Source: Deinococcus terrestris (lineage in GTDB: Bacteria > Deinococcota > Deinococci > Deinococcales > Deinococcaceae). Taken from it: 64,000 bases of DNA. The DNA lies in contig NZ_WBSL01000002.1 in assembly GCF_009377345.1 (NCBI RefSeq), positions 62,001 through 126,000 of the forward strand, in the 5' to 3' direction. Under the pieces are notes generated by a model. It saw only the letters and a list, made by a program, of their open reading frames with translations, did no database searches and was not told the origin of the DNA. Positions 1-25,043 of the stretch are shown here, piece after piece. How positions within the stretch are numbered: position 1 is the stretch's first letter; every line of letters starts with the position of its first letter. The position numbers and the translations under genes were made by a program.

Positions 1-577
1 CCGTCATCGTGCGGGCCGCAGGGGGCACCTCCTCCAGGGGCCGCGCCCGCACCACCCCGCGCAACCGGGGCCGGGGGCGGAAGGCTTCCTCCAGGAGTCC
101 CTGCTCACGGATGGCGTCCAGCAGGGGTGACGAGTAGTCGGCGGCGTCGGTCCAGGCGGTGCCCGGCACGTGCGACCCGAAGGCCCCCAGGTCCGCGTCG
201 GGAACGGCCCGTACCCGGTGCTCCAGCCGAACTTCCCACCCCACGCCGAGGAGGTCGCTCCAGACGAGTCCGGCGGGCAGCCGCGCCTCCCGCGCCCAGC
301 CGGTCACCGCTTCCACGGTGGCAGGAGAGACCCAGGGGCCGTCCTCGTCGTCCAGCAGGTGAACGGCCTCGCGCAGGCGGGAGCTTCCGGCGCCGCCCTC
401 GCCCGCGCCCACGACCAGCCCCGCCGAGAGCCCGCCGCGCCAGGGGACCAGCACCCGGCAGCCCACCGGCACCGCACCGCCGAAGCCGTGTGGGGCGGCA
501 AAATCCAGCGCCGGAATGGGCACGGGAAGTGCCACCCGCCAGGGCACCGGGGGGAGGGTGGGGGCGGGCGACATCAC
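1..577 (-). CDS. priA: Primosomal protein N' (PriA), N-terminal part, partial
   Basis: Only the first 192 codons lie in the window; the gene continues past the left edge. The translated N-terminus carries the pattern of the PriA 3'-DNA-end-binding domain: VALPVPIPALDF near residues 14-25 and VLVPWRGGLSAGLVVG near residues 43-58. PriA reloads the replicative helicase at stalled forks. In Deinococcus the protein is known to lack a functional helicase core, but that part is outside the window. The GTG at 577 is chosen because a TAGGGT box lies exactly 7 nt before it. An ATG follows directly at 574, so the difference is one residue. Identity rests on the N-terminal pattern alone. Confidence 0.8.
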   Translation of the reverse strand, partial: MMSPAPTLPPVPWRVALPVPIPALDFAAPHGFGGAVPVGCRVLVPWRGGLSAGLVVGAGEGGAGSSRLREAVHLLDDEDGPWVSPATVEAVTGWAREARLPAGLVWSDLLGVGWEVRLEHRVRAVPDADLGAFGSHVPGTAWTDAADYSSPLLDAIREQGLLEEAFRPRPRLRGVVRARPLEEVPPAARTMT

Positions 578-584
578 ATGCTCG

Positions 585-590
585 ACCCTA
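585..590 (-). promoter_or_regulatory. -10 box of priA (leaderless)
   Basis: TAGGGT on the minus strand, 7 nt before the GTG start at 577. The transcript would begin at the start codon. Confidence 0.5.
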
Positions 591-660
591 CCGCAAGGGG
601 TCAGGCGGCGGGGTGGGGCGGGTCGCAGACAACCCCGGACGGGAGTGGCCCGCCCCGCGT

Positions 661-666
661 TACGCT
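661..666 (+). promoter_or_regulatory. -10 box of the EamA transporter gene
   Basis: TACGCT, 8 nt before the ATG at 675. This spacing supports the short start over the longer upstream reading frame. Confidence 0.55.
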
Positions 667-674
667 GCCCTCCT

Positions 675-1568
675 ATGCCCACGCCCGCCCGCCCCGGCCT
701 GCTGCTCGCCCTCGTCGCCGCGCTGAGTTTTGCCACGCTGGGGGTCTGGGGCAAGCTCGCGGGGGAGGTGGGGCTGGGGACATTTGAAGTGCTCGTGTGG
801 CGCTTCGGGCTGGTCGCCGCCGTGCTGCTGCCGCTCGCGGGGCGGGGGATGACGCTGGCCCAGCGGAGGCCGCTGTTGGGCGTAGGGGTGGTGTACGTGC
901 TGGCGACCTTCTGCTACTTCGGGGCGCTGGGGCGCGTCACAGCCGGGGCGACGGGGCTGCTGCTGTACCTCGCCCCCGCCTTCGTGATTCTGTTCGGGTG
1001 GCTGGCGGGGCGGCGGCCCGGTGCGGCGCGGCTGGGGGCGGTGGCGCTCGCGGCGCTGGGGCTGGGCCTCGTCGTGGGACTGCCGGGGGCGGGCGACCGG
1101 GACCCGCTGGGGTTGGCGCTGGGGGCCGGGGCGGGGGCGCTGTACGCCGCCTATCTGCTGGCCTCCGAGCACTGGCTGCGGGGGGTCACGCCACTCGCGG
1201 CGACCGGGCACCTCGCGCTCGTGGGGGCAGTTGCCTTCGGGAGCCTAGCCGGGGCGCGGGGCGAACTGGGGGTGCCGGACACCGCCGCGCAGTGGGGCGT
1301 GGTGCTGGGCATGGCCGCGCTGCCCACCCTGATCGCGGTGCCCGCCCTGTACGGGGCCATCGCCCGGCTGGGAGCAGCGCGGGCCAGCCTGCTGGGCACG
1401 TTGGAGCCGCTGTTCACGGTGGGACTGGCCTTTCTCGTTCTCGGGGAACCTCTGCGGCCCGCCATGCTGCTGGGTGGGGCGCTGATTCTGGCGGGGGCGG
1501 CACTGGCGCAAAAACCCGAGCGGGTCACGCCCCCGGCCCCCTCCCCCGCCCCGTCTCCCCTATCCTGA
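675..1568 (+). CDS. EamA/DMT family transporter
   Basis: A 297-residue inner-membrane protein with about ten hydrophobic segments, the usual length and plan of two EamA (DUF6) repeats of five helices each. The N-terminus reads MPTPARPGLLLALVAALSFA with a typical GKLAGE-type loop. A second repeat begins near residue 150, and RLGAARASLLGTLEPLF near residues 230-245 matches the conserved late helix of the family. Members export amino acids, metabolites or drugs; the substrate cannot be read from sequence. The next gene starts 22 nt downstream on the same strand with its own ribosome site, so the two may be co-transcribed. Confidence 0.85.
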   Translation: MPTPARPGLLLALVAALSFATLGVWGKLAGEVGLGTFEVLVWRFGLVAAVLLPLAGRGMTLAQRRPLLGVGVVYVLATFCYFGALGRVTAGATGLLLYLAPAFVILFGWLAGRRPGAARLGAVALAALGLGLVVGLPGAGDRDPLGLALGAGAGALYAAYLLASEHWLRGVTPLAATGHLALVGAVAFGSLAGARGELGVPDTAAQWGVVLGMAALPTLIAVPALYGAIARLGAARASLLGTLEPLFTVGLAFLVLGEPLRPAMLLGGALILAGAALAQKPERVTPPAPSPAPSPLS

Positions 1569-1590
1569 CGGCCTAGACAAAGGAGGCAGG

Positions 1591-3945
<2,355 letters not shown>

Positions 3946-3975
3946 CACTCACGGAGCGGTGGCGGACGGGAGGCT

Positions 3976-5139
<1,164 letters not shown>

Positions 5140-5190
5140 GGCCCCATGCTGCGGGTCCCGCCCCCCGCCGAATGTCCCCGGCTGGTCCTC

Positions 5191-5622
5191 TCAGCTCTGG
5201 CCCTCCTCGCCCTGCAAGGTCAGCACCAGCCGCCGCGCTCCCCCGTCGTTCCGGTGCTCGCACAGGTAGATGCCCTGCCAGGTTCCCAGCGCCAGCCGCC
5301 CCCCGCGCACGGGCAGGGTCAGCGACGGCCCCAGCAGGCTGGCCTTGACGTGCGCGGCCATGTCGTCGGGGCCTTCGTCCGTGTGCTCGAAGTCCGGCCA
5401 GCCGTCGGGTACGAGGTGGTTGAAATACCGCTCGAAATCGCGCCGCACGTCCGGCGAGGCGTTCTCGTTCAGGGCGAGGCTGGCCGAGGTGTGCGTGATG
5501 AAGACGTGCAGGAGGCCCACCCGCACCCGCGCGAGTTCGGGCACGGCAGCGGCGACCTCGCGGGTGATGAGGTGAAAGCCACGCGGGAGGGGCCGGAGCC
5601 GGAGGTCGTGTTGTGCCCACAT
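5191..5622 (-). CDS. YjbQ family protein (UPF0047)
   Basis: 143 residues, the family's normal size. Landmarks are FITHTSASLALNENA near residues 45-59, then DGWPDFEHTDEGPDDMAAHVKA, and a C-terminal GTWQGIYLCEHR. Members are small trimeric proteins; some have weak thiamin-phosphate synthase activity, but the cellular role is unsettled. The ATG is fixed by the TACGCT box 7 nt upstream. It is divergent from the DUF4403-like gene. Confidence 0.9.
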   Translation of the reverse strand: MWAQHDLRLRPLPRGFHLITREVAAAVPELARVRVGLLHVFITHTSASLALNENASPDVRRDFERYFNHLVPDGWPDFEHTDEGPDDMAAHVKASLLGPSLTLPVRGGRLALGTWQGIYLCEHRNDGGARRLVLTLQGEEGQS

Positions 5623-5629
5623 GCCCGCC

Positions 5630-5635
5630 AGCGTA
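5630..5635 (-). promoter_or_regulatory. -10 box of the yjbQ-like gene
   Basis: TACGCT on the minus strand, 7 nt before the ATG at 5622. It faces a TAGCCT at 5658-5663 that may serve the divergent gene (12 nt from its ATG, giving a very short leader). Confidence 0.55.
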
Positions 5636-5675
5636 CCCAGCGCTCATGGCCCGGCCCTAGCCTGAGCCCCAGCCC

Positions 5676-7070
5676 ATGCGACGCCTTCTCATCCCGCTGC
5701 TGTCCACTGCCCTGATGACCGCCCCCGCCCCCACCCAAGCTCAGGCCCAGAGCGTGCCGCGTTCCTCGCTGGTCCTGCCCGTCACGGTGCCGCTCTCTGG
5801 CGTGCAGGCGGCGGCCAACGCCCGCGTCCCCGCCGAGTTCGCCCGGCTGGATGAGACGCGGCCCCTCGCGGGCGGGCTGCTCACGGTGCGCCTCACGGGG
5901 ACGGTCACCCGCACCGGGCACGTGCGGGTGGGGGCCGCGCCGGAGGGGGACGCCCTGCTGGTGCGCGTGCCGCTGCGGGCCGCCTTCCGCGCCGAGGGCC
6001 AGGGGCTGGGGTCGGCCCTGGGCCGCGATTTCGGCGGCGAGGCGACGGTGAGCCTGCGCCTGACGCCCACCCTCGGGGCCGACTGGCAGGCCGGGGTGAA
6101 GGTCGTGGGGACGGTGGAGTGGACCGACCCCCTGAGTGTAGAGCTGACGCCCGGCGTGCGGGTTAGCGTGCAGTCTTTGGTGGACGGACAGGTGCGGGCG
6201 GCGCTGGACCGCGTGACCGCCGACATCGAGCGGGCGGTGCGCGAGGGCGCCGACCTGCGGGACCGCGCCGGGGCGCTGTGGGCGCGGGCGGGGCAGCCCT
6301 GGACGCTTCCGGCGCCAGAACCCGCCTACGCCCGCGTCACGCCGCGTACCCTGACCGTCAGCCCCTTCCGCTTCACCGGGGACGCGCTGAAACTCACGCT
6401 GGGCGCGACCTTCGACCTCGCGGCGGGGCTGGGTCGGGCGCCCGCACAGCCGTCCGTCCCCCTGCCCCCGCTGCGGGTGGCCGAGCCGCCATCGCCGGGC
6501 GTGGCCCTCGCCCTGCCCGTGCGCCTGCCCTACCCGGAGCTGTCGCGGGCCGCGACCCGCGCCGCCGCCGCGCGGACCCTGACCCTGCCGCTGCCCCTCT
6601 CCCCCACCCTGCGGGTCGAGAACGTCGTGGTGACAGGCCGGGGACCCAGACTGAACGCCGCCGTCACCGTGCGCGTCTCCGGCCCGCTGGGCCTCAGCGT
6701 GCGGGCCACCGCCGACGTGTCGGGCGTGCCCGCGCTGGACGCCTCCGGGCGGGTGGTCACCCTACGTGACCCTACCGTCGTCACCCGCCGCGAGGGGTTG
6801 ACCGGGCGGGTAGTGGGCTGGCTGGCCGACGCCCGCGCTCAGGCCTATCTGCGGGGGGCGGCCCGCTTCGACCTCACGCCGCAACTCACACAGGCGCGGG
6901 GGCAGGTGCAGTCGCGGCTCCCCTTCACGCCCGTCCCCGGCGTGACCCTGACGGGCAAGGTGGGCGAGTTGCGGCTGACCGGGCTGAATGTGACCCCGGA
7001 AGCCCTCGTCGTGACCGCCGCCGCTGGGGGGCAACTCGCGGCAGCGGTGGATGCGGGGAAGGTGCGCTAG
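5676..7070 (+). CDS. DUF4403-like exported protein
   Basis: 464 residues with a clear signal peptide (MRRLLIPLLSTALMTAPAP, cleavage near residue 24). The mature part begins SSLVLPVTVPLSGVQAAANA and ends with alternating beta-strand patterns such as PVPGVTLTGKVGELRLTGLN, the order expected of DUF4403, a predicted beta-rich envelope domain of unknown function. No catalytic motif is visible. Lipid or surface binding has been suggested for related folds, but nothing here proves it. It runs toward the convergent pilT gene with 10 bp between stops. Confidence 0.65.
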   Translation: MRRLLIPLLSTALMTAPAPTQAQAQSVPRSSLVLPVTVPLSGVQAAANARVPAEFARLDETRPLAGGLLTVRLTGTVTRTGHVRVGAAPEGDALLVRVPLRAAFRAEGQGLGSALGRDFGGEATVSLRLTPTLGADWQAGVKVVGTVEWTDPLSVELTPGVRVSVQSLVDGQVRAALDRVTADIERAVREGADLRDRAGALWARAGQPWTLPAPEPAYARVTPRTLTVSPFRFTGDALKLTLGATFDLAAGLGRAPAQPSVPLPPLRVAEPPSPGVALALPVRLPYPELSRAATRAAAARTLTLPLPLSPTLRVENVVVTGRGPRLNAAVTVRVSGPLGLSVRATADVSGVPALDASGRVVTLRDPTVVTRREGLTGRVVGWLADARAQAYLRGAARFDLTPQLTQARGQVQSRLPFTPVPGVTLTGKVGELRLTGLNVTPEALVVTAAAGGQLAAAVDAGKVR

Positions 7071-7080
7071 AGCCGGGGTC

Positions 7081-8313
<1,233 letters not shown>

Positions 8314-8377
8314 CGGTTACCTCGGCGTGTGGCGTTTGGAGGGGAGTGGGGAGTAGGCCGTGGAAGGCTGGCGGCTC

Positions 8378-11047
<2,670 letters not shown>

Positions 11048-11087
11048 TGTGTCTCCTGTAGGGAAAAGGGGGAAGGGAATGCGGGAG

Positions 11088-11584
11088 TTAGGCCCGCCAG
11101 TCGTGTCCGTAGCGCTTGAGAACGGCCCGCTCGAGCTTGCGGGTCACGCGGGTGTGCGGCAGGGCGTTGTCGGCCAGGGGGTGAACGAGGATGGTGTGCA
11201 TCCCCGCGAGGTTGCCCCCGAGGATGTCGGTAAAGACCTGATCCCCCACCATGCCGACCTGATGGGGCGGCAGCCCGAGCTTGCCGAGCGCCTGCCGGAA
11301 GGCGCGGGGATTGGGTTTGCCCGCCATGCCGACGCCCTCGAAGCCGAGTTTGTCCAGCCAGAAGCGGGCACGCCTCCCCGTCGCGTTGCTCAGGAGGTAC
11401 AGCCGGATGCCGGAGCGGCGCAGCTCGGCGGCCCAGGCCATCACGTCGGCCCGTTCCTCATAGCTGCCGTAGGGAATCAAGGTGTTGTCGAGGTCCAGCA
11501 GCAGCCCACGCAATCCCCGCGCCGCCAGGAACTCGGGGGTGATGTCGTGAACGTGGGGCAGCACGTCGCGGGGGCGCAGCAGGC

Positions 11585-11588
<4 letters not shown>
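11088..11588 (-). CDS. YqeG family HAD-IIIA phosphatase
   Basis: 166 residues. HAD motif I is LLLDLDNTLIPYG with both catalytic aspartates; motif II is LLSNATGRR; the Lys region is AGKPNPRAFRQAL; motif III is MVGDQVFTDILGGN. These match the YqeG/GEP4 branch, predicted phosphatases with uncertain substrates. The GTG at 11588 is chosen because it overlaps the stop of pgeF as GTGA, a sign of translational coupling, and because the longer frame only translates the end of pgeF. Confidence 0.88.
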
Positions 11589-12352
<764 letters not shown>

Positions 12353-12798
12353 GTCTCACCGAATTCTGACGGTCAAGCCCCCCGGCGGGGGTGTGGAGGG
12401 GGTGGGGAAGCCGCCAGCTTCCAGCTCCCGGCTGGCCGCTGGAGGACCTGGCGGGGCTGAGGGGTCCACTGCTGCTTTTGCCGAGGCCGTCTCTCTCCTT
12501 GTATCAGCCGCCCGAAACGTCCCCACCCCTCAAGCTCACGTTCCAGGCAGACGAGCCGTTCGGCGCGGACGCGCCGAGGCCGCCCGCTGGGCGACAGAAG
12601 GGCGTGGAGGGGGAAACCGCGACGAGGCAAGCGACGCCGGAGCATGGGGGAACGACCTTTGCCCAGCGCCACGCCGCTCCCCCCTTTCCTCTGGGGAGGG
12701 GGCTGGGGGGGGAGGCCACCGACGCGAATCGAAACCCCATTCCTCTCCCGCCCCCTCTTTCCTTGCACCCACTCCAACGCCCGCCCCCGCCGCGTTGC
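12353..12798. other. Non-coding stretch between pgeF and fabI
   Basis: No convincing gene. It includes GC-rich inverted sequence near 12670-12712 (CCCCCCTTTCC facing GGGGAGGGGG) that resembles small dispersed repeats common in Deinococcus intergenic regions. Whether it is repeated elsewhere cannot be seen from this window. Confidence 0.35.
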
Positions 12799-12804
12799 TA
12801 CAGT
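12799..12804 (+). promoter_or_regulatory. -10 box of fabI
   Basis: TACAGT, 7 nt before the ATG at 12812. It selects this start over an in-frame upstream one at 12644. Confidence 0.6.
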
Positions 12805-12811
12805 CGCCCCC

Positions 12812-13597
<786 letters not shown>

Positions 13598-13655
13598 CCG
13601 CCTGGCCGCGCCCGGCCTCAACCCTGCTTTACTTCCCACAGTAGCCCCCGGTTCA

Positions 13656-14552
<897 letters not shown>

Positions 14553-14565
14553 CCCTGCGCCGCCC

Positions 14566-15147
14566 ATGACCCTGCCCGGTGCCCACCGTGAGGCGGTCTG
14601 GACGCGGCTGATGCGCGAGCGGGCCTGCGCGTACCCGCTGCCGCCGCACGGGCACCACCCCAACTTCATCGGGGCGCGGGAGGCGGCGCACGCCCTCCTC
14701 TCGCACCCGGAGGTCGCCCGGCACCGCACGCTGATCGTGGGCGGGGACCGGGTGCTGTACCCGCTGCGCAAGCTCGCTCTGGCCTCGGGCCTGATCCTTT
14801 ACGTGCCGCATCAGACGCGCGAGGGGTGGTACTGGCGGCTGAGCGACCCGGCGGGGGCACAGCTCCGGGCGATGGCGCGGGTGGGCGAACCGAGGCTGCA
14901 CCCGGAGGGGGCGGGGGCCGCCGTCCTCGCCTGCGTCGCCGTGGACCGCGCGGGCGGGCGGCTGGGCAAGGGCTTCGGGTGGGGCGCACGGGGCCTGGGC
15001 CTCGGCCTGCCCGAATACACGCTGGTGCACCCGCTGATGCTGGCGGACATCCTGCCCTGCCTGCCGGACTCGCGGGCAGAGCTGATTGGGTTACCGGGAA
15101 GGGTACTGGGCGTTTCGGTGCAGGCCGGTCCGCAAACTCTAGACTGA
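14566..15147 (+). CDS. 5-formyltetrahydrofolate cyclo-ligase-like protein (MTHFS domain)
   Basis: 193 residues. HHPNFIGAREAAHALL near residues 27-42, the central LYPLRKLALASGLILYVPH and the late AGGRLGKGFGWG follow the MTHFS / MTHFSD pattern, including the glycine-rich loop that holds substrate phosphates in cyclo-ligases. The domain closes 5-formyl-THF to methenyl-THF with ATP in the classical enzyme; MTHFSD-like proteins may have other roles. The ATG follows the acyltransferase stop by 13 nt, so they are likely co-transcribed. Confidence 0.72.
   Translation: MTLPGAHREAVWTRLMRERACAYPLPPHGHHPNFIGAREAAHALLSHPEVARHRTLIVGGDRVLYPLRKLALASGLILYVPHQTREGWYWRLSDPAGAQLRAMARVGEPRLHPEGAGAAVLACVAVDRAGGRLGKGFGWGARGLGLGLPEYTLVHPLMLADILPCLPDSRAELIGLPGRVLGVSVQAGPQTLD
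15140..15145 (+). promoter_or_regulatory. -10 box of the DinB-like gene
   Basis: TAGACT, 6 nt before the ATG at 15152. It lies across the end of the preceding gene. Confidence 0.55.
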
Positions 15148-15151
15148 GTTC

Positions 15152-15736
15152 ATGACCAAGCGCAGCAAAGTCTTCGTGCCCGTCGTCGTCACTGTGGCGA
15201 CAGTCGGGGTGGCCGCCGGGGCCGCCTACGTCGCCCGGTACCGCAAGGACGACGTGAAGGAACTGTTCGTGGCGCAGGCCCTGGAGCGCCCCGCCGCCCG
15301 CCAGAGCTATGCCGAACTCGCCCAGGGACTGGAGCGGGCCGGGATCGCCCTCTTTCAGCGGGCGGGCCGCGCCGCCGATACTCCCGCCAACCGGGGCCTC
15401 CTGACCCACATCATCGGCCTGGAACGCTGGGGCCAGGAGCGGCTGCGCGTGGCCCTGGGCGAGCGCGAGTTCGTGCGCGACGAGCACCACCCCTACAAGC
15501 CCGGCGCGGGCACCACGTTGCGCGAATTGCAGGACCTCCTCTCCCAGACCCGCTCGCGGACGGTGGACCTTGCCCGTCGCCTGAACGCCTCGCCGCCCGC
15601 CGAGGGGACCACCGTCGAGCACAACGGGCTGGGGTCGCTGACTCCCAAGGGCTGGCTGCGCTACCTGACCCAGCACGCGGACGGGGAAAGCCGCAAGCTG
15701 CGCGGGGCCAAGGAAGCCAAGGCCCTGGGCGAGTAG
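15152..15736 (+). CDS. DinB-like protein with N-terminal membrane segment
   Basis: 194 residues. Residues about 8-28 (VFVPVVVTVATVGVAAGAAY) form a single membrane segment. The rest is a helical bundle with spaced histidines: one in LLTHIIGLERWGQERL and a late EHNGLGSLTPKGWLRYLTQH, a pattern seen in DinB/YfiT-like metal-binding proteins. Function is unknown; thiol-transfer enzymes share this fold. A DUF488 gene follows after 5 nt, suggesting an operon. Confidence 0.6.
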   Translation: MTKRSKVFVPVVVTVATVGVAAGAAYVARYRKDDVKELFVAQALERPAARQSYAELAQGLERAGIALFQRAGRAADTPANRGLLTHIIGLERWGQERLRVALGEREFVRDEHHPYKPGAGTTLRELQDLLSQTRSRTVDLARRLNASPPAEGTTVEHNGLGSLTPKGWLRYLTQHADGESRKLRGAKEAKALGE

Positions 15737-15741
15737 GCCGC

Positions 15742-16206
15742 GTGGCCCCGCCCACCCTCTGGACGGTCGGCTACGAGGGGGCCGACCCCGGCGCTTTTCT
15801 CTCCACGCTGGAGGCGGCGGGCGTAACGCTGCTGGTCGACACCCGCGAGCGGGCGCAGAGCCGCCGCCGGGGCTACAGCAAGACCGCGCTCTCGCAGGCC
15901 CTGGCGGAGCGCGGCATCGGCTACCGCCACCTGCGGACGCTGGGCACGCCGCCCCCGGTTCGCAAGGCGTACAAGCTGGACCACGACTTCCGCGCGTTGG
16001 AGGCCGCCTATACCCTGCACCTCGCCACCCAGGGGGAAGCCTTGGAGGACCTCGGCGCCCTGGCCGCGCGGGACCGGGTGGCCCTGTTGTGCTACGAGGC
16101 CGATCCCACAACCTGTCACCGCTCGCTGATCGCCCGCCGCCTGCGGGTGTTGGGGCTGGTGGGCGAGGTGGTGGACCTCGACATTCCGGGACGCAGGCTG
16201 ACGTAG
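15742..16206 (+). CDS. DUF488 family protein
   Basis: 154 residues, complete. Family marks: LWTVGYEGADPGAFLSTLE at the N-terminus, LLVDTRERAQSRRRGYSK near residues 33-50, and ALLCYEADPTTCHRSLIARR near residues 114-133 with the conserved Cys-X8-Cys-His. The biochemical role is unknown. Translation starts at GTG, 5 nt after the DinB-like stop. Confidence 0.85.
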   Translation: MAPPTLWTVGYEGADPGAFLSTLEAAGVTLLVDTRERAQSRRRGYSKTALSQALAERGIGYRHLRTLGTPPPVRKAYKLDHDFRALEAAYTLHLATQGEALEDLGALAARDRVALLCYEADPTTCHRSLIARRLRVLGLVGEVVDLDIPGRRLT

Positions 16207-16241
16207 CAAAGCGCCGTAGAAAGCTGTAAGACTCCCTCCCC

Positions 16242-16247
16242 TACGCT
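16242..16247 (+). promoter_or_regulatory. -10 box of the second pilT
   Basis: TACGCT, 8 nt before the ATG at 16256. Confidence 0.55.
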
Positions 16248-16255
16248 GGGCGGCG

Positions 16256-17335
<1,080 letters not shown>

Positions 17336-17350
17336 GCCGTAGAACCAAGC

Positions 17351-17381
17351 CCCGGCACGCCCACCGTCAGAGCGTGCCGGG
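17351..17381. terminator. Hairpin between convergent genes
   Basis: CCCGGCACGC and GCGTGCCGGG form a perfect 10-bp stem around an 11-nt loop. It lies between the stops of the second pilT (+) and the membrane-protein gene (-). T-tracts are weak on both sides, so a bidirectional terminator is likely but not certain. Confidence 0.65.
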
Positions 17382-17396
17382 TTCACTTGGAAAAGG

Positions 17397-18329
17397 TCAG
17401 TACGGGGACCGCACCGCCCGGCGCAACACCGATGCGGGCGTCTCGCGGACGGCGCGGTCCACCTCGGCCACCGGGGAGCGGTAGATCAGTTCGGAGACGA
17501 GGCTGCGCTGTGCGTCCAGCGTGTGGCACACCTGCCGCGCCAGCGAACGCCATAGCACCAGCGTGAACCCGGTGGTCAGCAGCAGGCCCACCAGTACGGC
17601 GATCATGGGCTGAAGCTGACCGGCCAGCACCTCGTCAAAGTCGGTGATGTGGTACGCGGAAGTCGTGACCTGAAACAGGGTCGCGGGCAGCATCCAGAGT
17701 CCCAGCCCCAGCAGCAGCGCGGCGGCGTATTTCAGCGGCGAGGTCGCGTCCCGCAAGGCCCGGTGCAGTGCACCCGAGGGTCCGGGCTGCCTCTGCCACG
17801 GCCCCACCCGGCCCGCCCAGCGCGACAGTCCCCCAAAGCCCCGCCACAGCAGCCCCAGGATCGGCCCCGTCAGCGTGACCGCCAGCACCACCGTGATGAA
17901 GGCATACAACCCGGCAGGCAGCAGTTGCGTGGTGGGTTGAGGTTGCCCCACCGCCCACAGGCGTACTCCCACGAAGACCAGCACACCCAGCCCCAGCACC
18001 CAGCGAAAGCCCTGCGTCGCCGCGGTAAAGGCCCGCCGCGCCGCCCAGTCGTCCCAGTTCGGCAGGCCCGCCGCCCACGCCCGGAAGCCCACAAGCCCCA
18101 GCGCGAGCAGGCCCGCGAGCAGGCCCAGGGTCACTTCCAGCGCGAGGTGCGGCAGGATTCGCGCGGCGTGCAGGGCTGGAATGCCGATCTCCCGCGTGTC
18201 CTCCAGCATCCCCGCCCACGCCCGCAGCAAGAAGAACACCAGTCCGCCGCACACCGCGAACAGGACGAGGGCAGCGGCGGCCAGCACTCGCAGGGCCAGG
18301 TCCTGACGCGGCGTCAGCACGGGTGTCAT
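17397..18329 (-). CDS. Polytopic membrane protein of unknown function
   Basis: 310 residues with about six hydrophobic segments (near residues 12-35, 60-82, 110-126, 140-163, 195-214 and 240-262) and a soluble tail of about 50 residues containing RSLARQVCHTLDAQRSL. I do not recognise a family. The ATG at 18329 is preferred because a TACGCT box lies 9 nt upstream; an ATG 14 codons earlier lies beyond that box. It is tail-to-tail with pilT and head-to-tail after dnaE. Confidence 0.7.
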   Translation of the reverse strand: MTPVLTPRQDLALRVLAAAALVLFAVCGGLVFFLLRAWAGMLEDTREIGIPALHAARILPHLALEVTLGLLAGLLALGLVGFRAWAAGLPNWDDWAARRAFTAATQGFRWVLGLGVLVFVGVRLWAVGQPQPTTQLLPAGLYAFITVVLAVTLTGPILGLLWRGFGGLSRWAGRVGPWQRQPGPSGALHRALRDATSPLKYAAALLLGLGLWMLPATLFQVTTSAYHITDFDEVLAGQLQPMIAVLVGLLLTTGFTLVLWRSLARQVCHTLDAQRSLVSELIYRSPVAEVDRAVRETPASVLRRAVRSPY

Positions 18330-18338
18330 GGTGGGAGG

Positions 18339-18344
18339 AGCGTA
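18339..18344 (-). promoter_or_regulatory. -10 box of the membrane-protein gene
   Basis: TACGCT on the minus strand, 9 nt before the ATG at 18329. Confidence 0.45.
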
Positions 18345-18392
18345 CACCGCCCCGGAGGGCGGCGTGAGCAAGGATGCCGAGCGGTCCTTAGC

Positions 18393-22394
<4,002 letters not shown>

Positions 22395-22400
22395 GTCCCG

Positions 22401-22406
22401 AGTCTA
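22401..22406 (-). promoter_or_regulatory. -10 box of dnaE
   Basis: TAGACT on the minus strand, 6 nt before the ATG at 22394. Confidence 0.6.
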
Positions 22407-22528
22407 GGCCGGAGCCGACGCGCGGGTCAGTGGCGCTCAGCCTTGACGAAACCGAAGCTGCCGAGGCTCACATTCATGAGCGGTGAAGGTCGCGCTTCTC
22501 ACTCTTAAGTATTACAGTGGGCGCACAC

Positions 22529-24313
<1,785 letters not shown>

Positions 24314-24324
24314 GCCCCAAATGC

Positions 24325-24369
24325 GAGGGACACCGCCAGCCGCGCGGTGTCCCTCCTTTTTTCTTTTTT
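24325..24369 (+). terminator. Intrinsic terminator of the amidase gene
   Basis: GAGGGACACCGC and GCGGTGTCCCTC form a perfect 12-bp stem with a 7-nt loop, followed by CTTTTTTCTTTTTT. It ends 6 nt before the convergent rpoZ stop. Confidence 0.95.
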
Positions 24370-24374
24370 GCTGC

Positions 24375-24674
<300 letters not shown>

Positions 24675-24919
24675 GTGAAGAACCCCTTTCATCCGGCGTC
24701 CGTCCTGGTCTGGGCGGAAGAAACCGGGCATCCGGCCTGCCCCTGGTGGGCGGGCATACTCAGCCGCTCAGTCTAGCCCACCGGAGCGGGACAGGGGCAG
24801 CAGAGGGCCACGCTTTCTACATCCAGCTCCCAGTGCCGGTCGCCGCAGAGGCCAGGGGTCCTCTGGCGCCCCGGAGGCGTGGGGAGCTTGCCTTTCCAAC
24901 AGCTCTGCCGCGCCCCCTC

Positions 24920-24947
24920 TTGACAGACTGCGCGGAAAGGTGACAAT
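24920..24947 (+). promoter_or_regulatory. Promoter of the lacI-sugar transport operon
   Basis: TTGACA (24920-24925), a 16-nt spacer and GACAAT (24942-24947). The first LacI-type operator begins 5 nt after the -10 box, over the expected start of transcription, so repressor binding there would block initiation. Confidence 0.7.
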
Positions 24948-24951
24948 GACC

Positions 24952-24967
24952 TTGTAACCGCTTACAA
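24952..24967 (+). promoter_or_regulatory. LacI-type operator, copy 1
   Basis: TTGTAACCGCTTACAA, a near-perfect palindrome with the central CG typical of LacI/GalR operators. It is identical to the copy at 25007; starts are 55 bp apart, about five helical turns, suitable for cooperative binding or a small loop. Confidence 0.85.
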
Positions 24968-25006
24968 ATGATCCAGGGCCTGCCAAGCCCAGCCGAGCCG
25001 TGGCGT

Positions 25007-25022
25007 TTGTAACCGCTTACAA
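25007..25022 (+). promoter_or_regulatory. LacI-type operator, copy 2
   Basis: A second exact copy of the 16-bp operator, ending 21 nt before the repressor's own ATG and just before its ribosome site (AGGGGAG). Confidence 0.85.
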
Positions 25023-25043
25023 CGGCAGAGGGGAGCGCCGACG

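Noticed and set aside
12353..12798. Possible small genes between pgeF and fabI
   Set aside because: Open frames here are low-complexity and lack start signals; the region looks like repeat-rich spacer DNA.
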